64,000 nt of DNA from the NCBI RefSeq assembly GCF_033708015.1, contig NZ_CP137920.1, positions 558,001 through 622,000 on the forward strand, given 5' to 3'. Source of the stretch: Proteus vulgaris. GTDB lineage: Bacteria; Pseudomonadota; Gammaproteobacteria; Enterobacterales; Enterobacteriaceae. Both the position numbers and the translations under genes were made by a program. This document shows positions 53,730-64,000 of the stretch, one piece after another (position 1 is the stretch's first letter; every line of letters starts with the position of its first letter). The notes beneath the pieces were generated by a model. That model was given only the letters and a program-made list of their open reading frames with translations, was not told the DNA's origin and did not search any database.

Positions 53730-53770
53730 AAAAAACCCTCGATTCACCTTGTGTCTCGAGGGTTTTCTGT
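53730..53770 (+). terminator. Terminator of rnpB
   Basis: Stem aaaccctcga / tcgagggttt with a 13-nt loop and a T-rich tail. Confidence 0.85.
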
Positions 53771-53794
53771 TTTTAAGTCCATTTAAATTAACTG

Positions 53795-54499
53795 TCACGA
53801 AATAATATCAATAAACAATCCACGAAACTCAGCCGAGCTTTTTAACGTGATACTATTGCTGTCTTGAATAAAAGCGCCATCACCACACTGAATTTGCCCA
53901 TTTTCTTGTGTTGATGTTTGCAAATAGGTGCCACCTTTTATGGATTGTAAAAAGCCTTTTTGCCCTTTTATTGGCAGGGTAATTTCATCGCCAGCTTGCA
54001 AATGTATATGATAAAGCCAAATTGTTTGCCTTAACATTAACGAGCCATCATCACCGGTAGGTGAAGCTAACAATTGATATTTTAAGTTTTCATCTAATAC
54101 CAATTTTTGTGAGGCTAAACTTTCTTGCTGTGGGCACGCATTTAACCATAACTGAATGCGGGTTAAAGGCGTATCAGGACTGCTGTTTTTCTCTATATAT
54201 GTGTCCGTATTATGCGGTGAAATTAGTAAGCACTCATTTTCTTTTGCCGTTACGGTACGCCCCATATTATCAAGGTATGTTGCTTCCCCTTGAAGAATAA
54301 GATTAACCACATCAACATGAGGATAGGTCTTTGCTTTAAATTCAGAATTTGGGGCAAGCACTTCTTGGTTGAGAACTCTTAGGGTGCCATAGTCTAAAAA
54401 ATGAGGGTCAAAGTAGTGGCCAAAGGAAAATGTGTAGCGAGCTTGTAGCCAACCATAATCCGCTTTACCACATTGTTGTGCTGTTCTGTATTTTATCAT
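53795..54499 (-). CDS. yhaK: Pirin-like protein YhaK
   Basis: A 234-residue bicupin of the pirin family. The N-terminal RTAQQCGKADYGWLQARYTFSFGHYFDP and LRVLNQEVLAPNSEF blocks match E. coli YhaK, a redox-sensitive cytosolic protein of unclear role. The open frame extends 13 codons upstream, but MIKYRTAQQCG aligns with the family start. It is divergent from yhaJ, whose product activates yhaK in E. coli. Confidence 0.92.
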   Translation of the reverse strand: MIKYRTAQQCGKADYGWLQARYTFSFGHYFDPHFLDYGTLRVLNQEVLAPNSEFKAKTYPHVDVVNLILQGEATYLDNMGRTVTAKENECLLISPHNTDTYIEKNSSPDTPLTRIQLWLNACPQQESLASQKLVLDENLKYQLLASPTGDDGSLMLRQTIWLYHIHLQAGDEITLPIKGQKGFLQSIKGGTYLQTSTQENGQIQCGDGAFIQDSNSITLKSSAEFRGLFIDIIS

Positions 54500-54556
54500 A
54501 GCGGTATTTTTCGAGTAGATTATCAATATATTTATCATAGAGGTATGGACTGTCTA

Positions 54557-54599
54557 TTGTTAGCAAGTTAATCTGGTGCCTATAATCAAATTATTTGAT
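54557..54599 (+). promoter_or_regulatory. yhaJ promoter with LysR-type palindrome
   Basis: TTGTTA (54557-54562) and TATAAT (54581-54586), 18 bp apart, form a good sigma-70 promoter toward yhaJ. Overlapping the -10 is the perfect 15-bp palindrome atcaaattatttgat (54585-54599), which includes the T-N11-A pattern of LysR operators. This suggests autorepression. Confidence 0.6.
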
Positions 54600-54612
54600 A
54601 GAGATAAGTATA

Positions 54613-55515
54613 ATGAGTAAAGACAAAGCCATTACGTTGGAATCTTTACGAGTGATGGATGCCATTGATCGTAGAGGGAGTTTTGCAGCAGCCGCTGATG
54701 AACTAAATCGAGTTCCATCGGCACTCAGTTATACCATGCAAAAATTAGAAGAAGATTTAGATGTTGTTCTTTTTGACCGTTCAGGTCATCGAACAAAATT
54801 TACCAATGTCGGTAGAATGTTACTTGAGAGAGGGCGCATATTACTTGAGGCGGCTGATAAATTAACATCAGACGCTGAAGCGTTAGCAAGAGGTTGGGAG
54901 CCACATATCACTATTGTTTGTGAAGCACTTACCCCTGCATCTCGACTTTTTCCTTTGGTTGATAAACTGGCTGAAAAATCCAATACCCAACTTTCGTTAG
55001 TCACTGAAGTACTTGCGGGGGCATGGGAAAGCTTAGAAAGTGGTAAATGTGATATTGTGATTTCACCTGATATGCATTTTCGCACGTCATCAGAAATCAA
55101 TTTTCGCCCTCTATACAATACGACTAGCGTCTACGTTGCCAGCCCAGATCACCCCATCCATAACGAACCTGAGCCATTAGCCGAAGAAACACGTTTAAAG
55201 TATCGTGGTATTGCGATTGCAGATACCGCAAGAGAGCGCCCTGTTTTAACGGTATTATTATTGGATAAACAGCGTCGTTTAACAGTCAGTTCTATTGAAG
55301 ATAAACGCCGTGCTTTAATTGCGGGGTTAGGTGTGGCGACGATGCCAATTGATTTAATTGAAGATGATATTAAAGAAGGGCGTTTACGTGTTGTTGGTCC
55401 TGAATATCATCATGAAAATAATATTATTATGGCATGGCGAAGAGATAGCATGGGAGAGGCAAAATCATGGTGTTTACGTGAAATACCTAAACTCTTTGCT
55501 AATGATAAAAAATAA
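54613..55515 (+). CDS. yhaJ: LysR-family regulator YhaJ
   Basis: A 300-residue LTTR with an N-terminal winged helix (LESLRVMDAIDRRGSFAAAADEL, then SALSYTMQKLEEDLDVVLFDR) and a C-terminal effector domain. It matches E. coli YhaJ, which responds to aromatic compounds and activates yqjF and yhaK. Both of those genes flank it here. The frame opens six codons upstream; MSKDKAITLESL fits the family start. Confidence 0.93.
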   Translation: MSKDKAITLESLRVMDAIDRRGSFAAAADELNRVPSALSYTMQKLEEDLDVVLFDRSGHRTKFTNVGRMLLERGRILLEAADKLTSDAEALARGWEPHITIVCEALTPASRLFPLVDKLAEKSNTQLSLVTEVLAGAWESLESGKCDIVISPDMHFRTSSEINFRPLYNTTSVYVASPDHPIHNEPEPLAEETRLKYRGIAIADTARERPVLTVLLLDKQRRLTVSSIEDKRRALIAGLGVATMPIDLIEDDIKEGRLRVVGPEYHHENNIIMAWRRDSMGEAKSWCLREIPKLFANDKK

Positions 55516-55559
55516 TTAAAACACGTTTGAATCATCAATATTTTTTATTTTAAGAAAAC

Positions 55560-55588
55560 AAAAAAGATCCCCTTAGGGATCTTTTTTT
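55560..55588. terminator. Bidirectional terminator between yhaJ and yqjF
   Basis: Stem aaaaagatcccc / gggatcttttt with a 3-nt loop and A/T runs on both sides, between convergent genes. Confidence 0.88.
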
Positions 55589-55599
55589 AAAATTCGTTA

Positions 55600-55992
55600 T
55601 TACCAATTTTTATTGAAAATACGATCTAAACTCCATTTACCAGGACCTGTGATAACCAGCAATAAATATCCGCCTGCAATTGTCATATTTTTCATAAACA
55701 TTAATTGGTTCATACCTTCAGCAAAATTACTGTGGAACAGTAGCGCGGTTAGAAGTGTAAAGACCGCGGTAAAGATTGCTGTTGTGCGAGTTAAGAAACC
55801 AAATAAGATTGCTAACCCGCCGCCTAATTCTAATAAAATAGTCAGTGGTAATAAGAAACCTGGAACGCCCATTGCTTGCATATATTGCTGTGTTCCTTCG
55901 TAACCACCAATTTTTCCGTAGCCTGCGCTAATAAATAAAATAGGCATTAAAATACGGGCAACTAATAAGGCAATGTCTTCAAATTTTTTCAT
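55600..55992 (-). CDS. yqjF: DoxX-family inner-membrane protein YqjF
   Basis: A 130-residue four-helix membrane protein of the DoxX family (LPLTILLELGGGLAILFGFLTR is the family core). In E. coli yqjF is induced by quinones and aromatic breakdown products through YhaJ. Here yhaJ is the next gene, on the opposite strand. Confidence 0.92.
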   Translation of the reverse strand: MKKFEDIALLVARILMPILFISAGYGKIGGYEGTQQYMQAMGVPGFLLPLTILLELGGGLAILFGFLTRTTAIFTAVFTLLTALLFHSNFAEGMNQLMFMKNMTIAGGYLLLVITGPGKWSLDRIFNKNW

Positions 55993-56175
55993 GGTGTTTA
56001 TTCCTAATTAAACTCTATTATTCGCAATGTATATCGATTTGTATTGTATTTTCGTCGGCTATTTTTCTATTTTTAGATTTAATAACCACGGCTACGTTGT
56101 GAGATATACAATAATGCGAATTAAACAAAGAGGATATTAAGAAGAATTAACATTCTTAGACAAAAAAATTGAAGA

Positions 56176-56481
56176 TTAATCAGAGGTTTTTTTGAAGGAC
56201 TTTTGGATTGTACGTATTAAACCAATTGCACCGATAGCACGTTGCCCTAATCGTATGATTTTTTTAGGATGTTTAATGCTGTAAAGAGAAATAAAGCTGG
56301 CTCCCACTAAAAATGCAGGTTTTAAAGAGACTAAAATTCGCCATGCTTTATCATAAGGTTCTGTCACATCAAGCCAAGTTTGCGAGCTTTGCCCTAAATC
56401 AGAGCGCTGTTGCTGAATTTTATTCAACAACAGCTTTTTACGTCTTGTGAGGATAGCCTGCTTATTTTGTTTGTTCATCAT
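56176..56481 (-). CDS. yqjK: YqjK-family protein
   Basis: A 101-residue protein: a basic N-terminus (RRKKLLLNKIQQQRSDL), one hydrophobic segment (about 54-68), and a basic C-terminus. It corresponds to E. coli YqjK by position after yqjE and by the KIQQQR block. No function is known. The start overlaps yqjE by 20 nt; GGAG lies eight bases upstream. Two tandem ATGs are equally possible. Confidence 0.85.
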   Translation of the reverse strand: MMNKQNKQAILTRRKKLLLNKIQQQRSDLGQSSQTWLDVTEPYDKAWRILVSLKPAFLVGASFISLYSIKHPKKIIRLGQRAIGAIGLIRTIQKSFKKTSD

Positions 56482-56872
56482 GATATTGCTCCAAAAGACG
56501 TTTATCTAATTCCAATTGCTGACGAGTATCGCCTAGCAAGGTGGAATTCCGTGCTTTTCTTAATGTCATGATGGCGCCAATCAGTGCACAGAAAAGTAAA
56601 GTCGCGGTTGTGATGGCTAAAGCATAGACTCGATATTCAGGTGGAATAACCCAAAAAAGAAGTATAAGTAGGCTCATTAACCCAAAGGCGGTTAATAATA
56701 ATGTGATGCCAGCCATTAAAATAAGCTGGATAAGTGTAGTTTTTTCTTCTTCCAGTTCAACGGCAATCAAGTTTAGGCGAGTTTCAACCATGCCTATAAC
56801 AATAGCGCCAATCCTACTGAGAGAATTCAGAACCCCGGATGCGGGGCCCTGTGGTCTTTGAGTATCGCTCAT
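56462..56872 (-). CDS. yqjE: YqjE-family inner-membrane protein
   Basis: A 136-residue protein with two transmembrane helices (about residues 45-68 and 76-100) and the family core RLNLIAVELEEEKTTLIQLI. Function unknown; in E. coli it is part of the yqjCDEK group with the ribosome-associated YqjD. It starts 6 nt after the yqjD stop; a TTG two codons upstream is a weaker start. Confidence 0.9.
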   Translation of the reverse strand: MSDTQRPQGPASGVLNSLSRIGAIVIGMVETRLNLIAVELEEEKTTLIQLILMAGITLLLTAFGLMSLLILLFWVIPPEYRVYALAITTATLLFCALIGAIMTLRKARNSTLLGDTRQQLELDKRLLEQYHDEQTK

Positions 56873-56878
56873 TATCAA

Positions 56879-57184
56879 TTAGCGTTTTGCTAGTAGAACA
56901 CCAAGAACAACACCAACTGCGGCACCAATACCGATACCTGTCCATGGATTTTCACGGACATAATTATCTGCTTTTCCTGCCATTTCTTTGGTGTTATCGA
57001 CAATTTCTCGGCCTGCATCACTGAGTTTTGCACGAGAACCTTTTATCGCAGACTCGGCTTTGGCGCGTAGGCTTTGGAGCTCTTCTTTGGATTTATCTGC
57101 AGAGGAGTTGAGTACTTCTTCTAGAGTATCAGCAAGAGATTTCAATTCACCGCGCAGATCTTCATTTGAATGTTGATGAGACAT
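56879..57184 (-). CDS. yqjD: DUF883 membrane-anchored ribosome-binding protein YqjD
   Basis: A 101-residue protein with an alanine/lysine-rich coiled-coil (residues ~10-78) and a C-terminal transmembrane helix (WTGIGIGAAVGVVLGVLLAKR). YqjD, ElaB and YgaM in E. coli tether ribosomes to the inner membrane in stationary phase. GGAG precedes the ATG. First gene of the yqjD-yqjE-yqjK unit. Confidence 0.92.
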   Translation of the reverse strand: MSHQHSNEDLRGELKSLADTLEEVLNSSADKSKEELQSLRAKAESAIKGSRAKLSDAGREIVDNTKEMAGKADNYVRENPWTGIGIGAAVGVVLGVLLAKR

Positions 57185-57347
57185 AAGTAACTCCTTTAAT
57201 AGAGAGATGTGATATCTATAACAATAGACTAATTTTACTACTTAATGAAATTAAATAATGACTTAATAGTAAAAAAAAGAGATAAATCTTAATGGTTATT
57301 CATCGTTACAAGAGTGAAAGGGACTTAAGGTAAATTTATAACGAAAT

Positions 57348-57387
57348 AAAACAAAGGCCTGTTCAAATAGATGAAACAGGCCTTTGT
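57348..57387 (-). terminator. Terminator after yqjA
   Basis: Stem caaaggcctgttt / aacaggcctttg with a 9-10 nt loop and T-rich minus-strand tail. The rest of the 261-nt gap to yqjD shows nothing further that I can support. Confidence 0.85.
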
Positions 57388-57445
57388 CGTTTTTTCTTAT
57401 TACTTTTTATGGTAGTCGGAAAATCTTTATATTATTTGATAGATC

Positions 57446-58105
57446 TTATGCTTTTGCTTTTTTCTTTTTAATAACAACCCAGATGCTACCAATTAATCCC
57501 ATAACTAATAGGCAAACAGGTAATAGCATAAGAATATTCATTAAATGATGTTCATATTGGCGAAATAGTGGGCTATTACCTAACATATAACCTAATGTGG
57601 TCAGTATACCAACCCACAAAAGTCCACTTAACCAATTGAAAATTTGAAAACGAGTATTATTCAATCCAGCAAGGCCGGCAATCGTTGGCAACAATGTCCT
57701 CACGAACGCTAAGAAGCGACCAATTAATAATGCGGCTAAGCCATGACGATGAAAAAGCCCATGAGCACGCTGGTGATAATGTTCTGGTAGATGTGATAAC
57801 CAACTGCGTACTATTTTAGTATTTCCAAGCCATCGCCCTTGAAGATAACCCAACCAACAACCTAGGCTCGCTCCCGCGGTCAAAATAAGTAAGGTCAATG
57901 GAAAGTCCATTGTATCTTTAGCAATTAACACGCCCACTAAAATTAATAAGCTATCTCCTGGTAAGAAAGCCGCAGGCAATACTCCGTTTTCTAGGAATAG
58001 TATGGTGAATAATAAAATGTAGATAATCCATATTAATGAAGGATTAGCTAAGGTTTCGTAATCTTGATGCCATAGCGCCAAGAATAGCTCTCTTACGATT
58101 TCCAT
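57446..58105 (-). CDS. yqjA: DedA-family membrane protein YqjA
   Basis: A 219-residue DedA protein with about five or six hydrophobic segments. Conserved: FLENGVLPAAFLPGDSLLI and the arginine-bearing LIGRFLAFVRTLLPTIAGL. DedA proteins support proton-motive-force homeostasis, and recent work links the family to undecaprenyl phosphate or lipid flipping. YqjA in E. coli matters for alkaline and drug tolerance. A 9-bp inverted repeat lies in its leader. Confidence 0.94.
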   Translation of the reverse strand: MEIVRELFLALWHQDYETLANPSLIWIIYILLFTILFLENGVLPAAFLPGDSLLILVGVLIAKDTMDFPLTLLILTAGASLGCWLGYLQGRWLGNTKIVRSWLSHLPEHYHQRAHGLFHRHGLAALLIGRFLAFVRTLLPTIAGLAGLNNTRFQIFNWLSGLLWVGILTTLGYMLGNSPLFRQYEHHLMNILMLLPVCLLVMGLIGSIWVVIKKKKAKA

Positions 58106-58867
58106 ATAAAAGGCTTCCTAAAACTGAGTCATTGGGGGTAAATATAAAATCAATAGGTTTTGTCATCTATTTACCCGTTTTCTACTTGATCGGGTCTATT
58201 TTTCATTGTTTAAAACAGCAACACTCTAACAAAATCAGAAAAAACTAGACAGAAAATTTTTCAACTGGATAACGACACCTCTTACACATGGATATTGTAT
58301 CTTGAAAAATAGACACCTAATCTCTTTTTGAATTCAGAGTAGGGGATTTTTAAAAAGAAAACCTTAAAAAGAAAACCTTAAAAAGAAAACCTTAAAAAGA
58401 TAGATAATACCAAGAGGTATTCTCTATTTTATAACAATCATAAAAGATAAATTTTTAATATTAATTGAGAAAAATAAAGCGGTATCTTATTTATATTATT
58501 CGTCTTTTCTGTTCGTTATTTATACAAGATAAGAATAATTATAATGGATGATTGTTAGTGATAATGTTAATAAAAAAGACGATCGGTTGATTAAGAAAAC
58601 GTAAAATAAGAGAAACAAAACAAAAAAATAAACAAGAGGGTTAAGCATAACTTACTGATAACAATAATTTCTTTCATTTCGTGTTGGTATCTTAAAAAGA
58701 ACAAAACCCTATTATGATCACAGTTATGTTATTTTATTGTTAACAAATACGGTTAATGCTGTATATTTTTCATAATCAGCTTTTCAGCGCGATTCAATTC
58801 CTTATACTGGCATGGCAAACACTCAAAATTGCCTTTTTTAAATATTATTTTAAGTAATGGAATAGCT
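58106..58867. other. AT-rich yqjA/sstT intergenic region with a 14-bp tandem repeat
   Basis: A 762-nt gap without a supportable gene. It contains an inverted repeat gggtaaata / tatttaccc (58137-58145 and 58168-58176) near yqjA, a 14-bp tandem repeat (58351-58400), and at its right end the sstT promoter (TATACT at 58803-58808) with a possible GcvB pairing site. The middle is A/T-rich with no strong hairpin. Confidence 0.5.
58351..58400. repeat. 14-bp tandem repeat, about 3.6 copies
   Basis: The unit taaaaagaaaacct repeats perfectly at 58351-58364, 58365-58378 and 58379-58392, followed by a partial fourth copy. Copy number could vary between strains through slipped-strand replication. Confidence 0.9.
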
Positions 58868-60121
58868 ATGGATAAACAACAATCCAGAGTCTTCAGCCTG
58901 TTCTTTAAGGGAAGCCTCGTCAAACAAATACTCGTTGGTTTAGTTGCAGGGATCTTACTTGCTTGGTTAGCGCCAGAAGTAGCCAAGATGATGAGTCTAT
59001 TAGGTACCCTGTTTATTAGTGCATTGAAAGCTGTCGCACCTATCTTAGTATGGGTACTGGTTATGGCTTCGATTGCTAATCACCGTCAAGGGCAAAAATC
59101 GAATATTCGCCCTGTATTAGTTTTATATCTGTTAGCAACATTCTTTGCTGCGTTAACCGCAGTTGTTGCCAGCTTTATGTTCCCATCAGTTTTAACGTTA
59201 GTTGTTAATGAATCACAACTCTCACCACCTGAAAATATTGCTGAAGTTCTTAAAGGCGTATTAATTAATGTGGTTGCTAATCCTGTTGATGCGCTGATCA
59301 ATGGTAACTATATGGGCATCCTAGCGTGGTCTATCGGCCTAGGTTTAGCATTACGTCATGCAAGTGATACCACTAAAGCTTTAACGCAAGATTTAGCTGA
59401 CGCAGTAACAAATCTAGTACGTGTTGTTATTCGTTTAGCGCCTATCGGTATTTTTGGTTTAGTGTCATCAACGATCGCAACAACAGGCTTTGAAGTGCTT
59501 GCAGGCTATTTACACGTTCTTGTGGTACTCATTGGCTGTATGCTGTTTGTCGCTTTAGTCGTGAATCCACTGATTGTATTTTGGAAAATTCGCAGTAACC
59601 CATATCCATTAGTATTGGCATGTTTGCGTGAAAGTGGTGTCACTGCGTTCTTTACTCGTAGTTCAGCAGCAAATATTCCGGTGAACATGGCAATGTGTCG
59701 TCGTATGAATTTAAACGAAGATACTTATTCTGTTTCAATTCCATTAGGTGCAACCATCAATATGGGTGGAGCAGCAATTACTATCACTATTTTGACATTA
59801 GCCGCAGTAAATACATTAGGTATGCCTGTTGATGTGCCAACCGCATTATTATTAAGCCTTGTTGCTGCAATTTGTGCTTGTGGTGCATCTGGTGTTGCTG
59901 GCGGTTCTTTACTGTTAATTCCACTGGCTTGTAGCATGTTTGGTATTAGTAATGATATTGCAATGCAAGTCGTTGCCGTAGGTGTGATGATTGGCGTGTT
60001 ACAAGATTCAGCTGAAACGGCACTGAACTCATCAACGGATGTTCTCTTTACTGCAACAGTTTGTATCGCTGAAGATAATCGTATTTCAGATAATCCATTA
60101 ACTGAAAAAAATAATGGGTAA
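58868..60121 (+). CDS. sstT: Serine/threonine:sodium symporter SstT
   Basis: A 417-residue DAACS-family symporter with about eight to ten hydrophobic segments. The family motifs [27 protein letters not shown] and [19 protein letters not shown] are intact. It imports L-serine and L-threonine with sodium. The frame opens 13 codons upstream; [11 protein letters not shown] with GGAA fits the family start. Confidence 0.96.
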   Translation: MDKQQSRVFSLFFKGSLVKQILVGLVAGILLAWLAPEVAKMMSLLGTLFISALKAVAPILVWVLVMASIANHRQGQKSNIRPVLVLYLLATFFAALTAVVASFMFPSVLTLVVNESQLSPPENIAEVLKGVLINVVANPVDALINGNYMGILAWSIGLGLALRHASDTTKALTQDLADAVTNLVRVVIRLAPIGIFGLVSSTIATTGFEVLAGYLHVLVVLIGCMLFVALVVNPLIVFWKIRSNPYPLVLACLRESGVTAFFTRSSAANIPVNMAMCRRMNLNEDTYSVSIPLGATINMGGAAITITILTLAAVNTLGMPVDVPTALLLSLVAAICACGASGVAGGSLLLIPLACSMFGISNDIAMQVVAVGVMIGVLQDSAETALNSSTDVLFTATVCIAEDNRISDNPLTEKNNG

Positions 60122-60173
60122 AAAGGGTAAGTCGTAAGACAGGAAGCGCTGTAAAAATAATCATAATAAAAAA

Positions 60174-60207
60174 ACAGAACCCCACATTTATGTGGGGTTT
60201 CTTTTTG
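60174..60207 (+). terminator. Terminator after sstT
   Basis: Stem aaccccacat / tgtggggtt with a 3-nt loop and a T-run; it also faces the end of convergent fadH. Confidence 0.88.
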
Positions 60208-60225
60208 CTATTTTAAGTTAATGAT

Positions 60226-62256
<2,031 letters not shown>

Positions 62257-62259
62257 TTA

Positions 62260-62276
62260 GACTGGTCAGATGAGAT
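62260..62276. promoter_or_regulatory. Candidate FadR operator upstream of fadH
   Basis: GACTGGTCAGATGAGAT contains the full CTGGTCnGA core of the FadR consensus and matches about 10 of 14 defined positions. It lies 16-32 nt upstream of the fadH start, where binding would block transcription. FadR represses fadH in E. coli. Confidence 0.5.
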
Positions 62277-62514
62277 ATCTATTAGCATAACGAGAAGTGA
62301 GTGATTAAGAGTTTATTATGTTAATAAGTTGTGATATAAATCATGGAAAAGGTGAGTTGCTGGCTATAAAGCAATAATAATCTAAGTGATTAGCTAATGA
62401 GAACAAATAGTGATAATAAAAATTACACTCATTCATAATATTTCATCATATAATGTAATGTACCTATTAATACGTATTAAAAACACACATCACTATTTTG
62501 AATTTGGAGACGTT

Positions 62515-62931
62515 ATGATTAATAAATTTAATCAACTTGTTGACTGTTCTGACTTGGGCAAATTGGTATTACGTGTTTCTCTTGGCGTTTTAATGTTATT
62601 ACATGGACTTCATAAAATGGAACCGGGTGGATTAGCAGGTATTCAGGGGATGTTAGCGAATTTTAATCTACCCGCCTTTATTGCCTACGGCACAGTGATT
62701 GGGGAAGTGGTTGCTCCTATCTTACTGATTATCGGTCTATTTACTCGTATATCAGCACTTGTTTTAGCGGGTACCATGTTTGTTGCCGTCTTAATGGTAC
62801 ATTCTGGCGATCTCTTTGCATTAAACCCTAAAACAGGGGGATGGGCACCAGAAAGCGCGGGCTTTTATCTCTTTGCTGCAATTGCTGTCATGTTTTTAGG
62901 GAGTGGGCGTTTTGCTGTTAAAAAAGATTAA
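62515..62931 (+). CDS. DoxX-family membrane protein
   Basis: A 138-residue four-helix membrane protein of the DoxX family (LGVLMLLHGLHKMEPGG, then GEVVAPILLIIGLFTRISALVL). It resembles E. coli YphA, but the family is poorly characterised and I leave the symbol blank. The open frame extends 35 codons upstream; GGAGACGTT fixes the ATG. It stands alone, divergent from fadH. Confidence 0.85.
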   Translation: MINKFNQLVDCSDLGKLVLRVSLGVLMLLHGLHKMEPGGLAGIQGMLANFNLPAFIAYGTVIGEVVAPILLIIGLFTRISALVLAGTMFVAVLMVHSGDLFALNPKTGGWAPESAGFYLFAAIAVMFLGSGRFAVKKD

Positions 62932-62992
62932 TAAATTTAATTATCAATAAATTTGAATCTTTTCGTTACAACTTGATTAATATTGATGAATA

Positions 62993-63040
62993 AACACCCA
63001 GATCTCACACTCTATGCAAACTGGATCTGGGTGTTATCTT
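62993..63040. terminator. Bidirectional hairpin after the DoxX gene
   Basis: Perfect 12-bp stem aacacccagatc / gatctgggtgtt with a 19-nt loop and a moderately T-rich tail, between convergent genes. Confidence 0.7.
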
Positions 63041-63082
63041 TTAGGTAGCCTTATCGTTTCTCGTTTTCAGCCTAAGCTGTTT

Positions 63083-64000
63083 TTATTTTTGAGTTGCTGG
63101 TGTTAGCTTAAATACCTTTTCATTTTCACCTAACCATTGGCGAGCGACTTGATTTATATCGTTAACATTTAATGTTTTTATAATCGAAGGATCAGTAAGT
63201 AAACGCTGATACTGTTGGTCATCCGTGGCGACTTGTGCAAGGGCATCTGTCCAATAGCTTGCACTGTCATTCACCTGTGAATTTTCAGTTAGCCAGATAT
63301 TTTTAGCCTCTTGTAACTCTTTATCTGTAATGCCTGACTGCTTCACTTCATTCACGACTTTACGAGCAAGAGTAATTAATTCATCTGCACGTTCAGGTGA
63401 TGCCGTAAAGTTTAAACGGCCAGTATAGTAACTTGTCGGCACTTTCGTTAACATTTCAGAGAAACCCAGTGAATAAATACCCCCTGCTTTTTCTCGTAGA
63501 TTGAGCCTTAAACGCTGGCTGATCACTGTATCCAGTAAATTTAATGCTAATACGTGTTGCTGTGACCATTGAGCAGGTGCAGCATATTGAATGCTAATCA
63601 TGCTCTTATCACTACTTGCAATAGGGTATGTTTTATTAAACGAGGTCAGTTTAGGATTAATTGCGGGATCTGCCCAAAATAAGCGTTTTTCTGAGCGTGT
63701 TGGGAGACTTGCAACCCAGCGTTCAACCAGAGGTTTTACCTGATTAATATTGACAGGGCCACTGATGACTAATGTCATATCAGCCGGTTGCCCTAAAATC
63801 ATTTGGTTTGTCTGCTGTAATTGTTGGACAGTAAAGTGCTTCCAAGCCCCTTGAGGTGAAACGACAAGACGTTCACCATTTTGATAGCTTTCTTTATTGA
63901 TATTATCCAAGAAGGTACGTTCAACCGGTGTTTTTGAAATACCTAATGCCATGGCTTGCTTTTGTTGCTCTAACTTCTCGCCATTAAACTGCGGTGATGT
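63083..64000 (-). CDS. M16-family zinc peptidase, C-terminal part (partial; PqqL-like)
   Basis: The frame is open to the right edge of the window, so the N-terminal part with the zinc motif lies outside. The visible 305 residues form an M16 (insulinase) inactive-half domain: LRLNLREKAGGIYSLGFSEM, followed by YYTGRLNFTASPERADELI, is the typical pairing of Arg/Tyr substrate-binding elements. Length and lack of partner suggest a PqqL-like periplasmic peptidase, but other M16 members cannot be excluded. Confidence 0.8.
   Translation of the reverse strand, partial: TSPQFNGEKLEQQKQAMALGISKTPVERTFLDNINKESYQNGERLVVSPQGAWKHFTVQQLQQTNQMILGQPADMTLVISGPVNINQVKPLVERWVASLPTRSEKRLFWADPAINPKLTSFNKTYPIASSDKSMISIQYAAPAQWSQQHVLALNLLDTVISQRLRLNLREKAGGIYSLGFSEMLTKVPTSYYTGRLNFTASPERADELITLARKVVNEVKQSGITDKELQEAKNIWLTENSQVNDSASYWTDALAQVATDDQQYQRLLTDPSIIKTLNVNDINQVARQWLGENEKVFKLTPATQK

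Overview
The window comes from a low-GC member of the Enterobacterales, most likely Proteus mirabilis or a close Proteus relative. Almost every gene has an E. coli-like counterpart in familiar neighbourhoods. The non-coding DNA is AT-rich. A complete urease cluster (ureDABCEFG) is preceded by a divergent AraC-type activator of the UreR type, which is the Proteus arrangement. I see no tRNA, 16S/23S rRNA, insertion sequence, prophage or CRISPR array. All assignments rest on reading the translated sequence and recalled family features; no database search was run.

Layout. 1-5.6 kb: end of yhdP, a nitrilase-family amidase and tldD in an overlapping operon, then an exported barnase-like RNase with a barstar-like inhibitor, darP (yjgA) and pmbA/tldE. 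5.7-14.3 kb (minus strand): rnk, then the rpoN region (ptsO, rapZ, ptsN, hpf, rpoN), the LPS export and Kdo genes (lptB, lptA, lptC, kdsC, kdsD) and yrbG. 14.6-19.8 kb (plus): mlaFEDCB, ibaG, murA and a small cysteine-rich protein. 19.8-23.2 kb (minus): degS, degQ, zapG. 23.4-27.6 kb (plus): zapE, rplM-rpsI, sspA-sspB. 27.7-37.8 kb (minus): a MerR/TipA-type regulator, an AbgA-like amidohydrolase with a DcuC-like carrier, and gltD-gltB. 38.4-42.4 kb: arcB, the sRNA ArcZ (minus), elbB, mtgA. 42.4-48.8 kb: ureR and ureDABCEFG. 48.9-53.7 kb: dolP, diaA, yraN, lpoA (minus), rsmI and RNase P RNA (plus). 53.8-64 kb: yhaK/yhaJ, yqjF, yqjK-yqjE-yqjD, yqjA, sstT, fadH, a DoxX-family protein and the C-terminal part of an M16 peptidase.

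Functional themes. Much of the window is cell-envelope biology: LPS transport (Lpt), phospholipid asymmetry (Mla, YhdP), peptidoglycan (MurA, MtgA, LpoA), envelope proteolysis (DegS, DegQ) and outer-membrane lipoprotein DolP. A second theme is nitrogen and carbon control: PTS-Ntr, RpoN, glutamate synthase and urease. A third is redox adaptation: ArcB/ArcZ and a perfect FNR-type box ahead of the DcuC-like/amidohydrolase pair.

The least ordinary items are the barnase/barstar pair, the FNR-boxed carrier-hydrolase pair, a MerR-type 19-bp-spacer promoter, a Fur-like box in a gene-free gap, a FadR-like box at fadH, a 14-bp tandem repeat, and strong hairpins in the rnk leader and between mlaD and mlaC. 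Where the longest open frame began upstream of a good ribosome binding site or of the family's usual N-terminus, the start was moved in and the reason is given in the entry.
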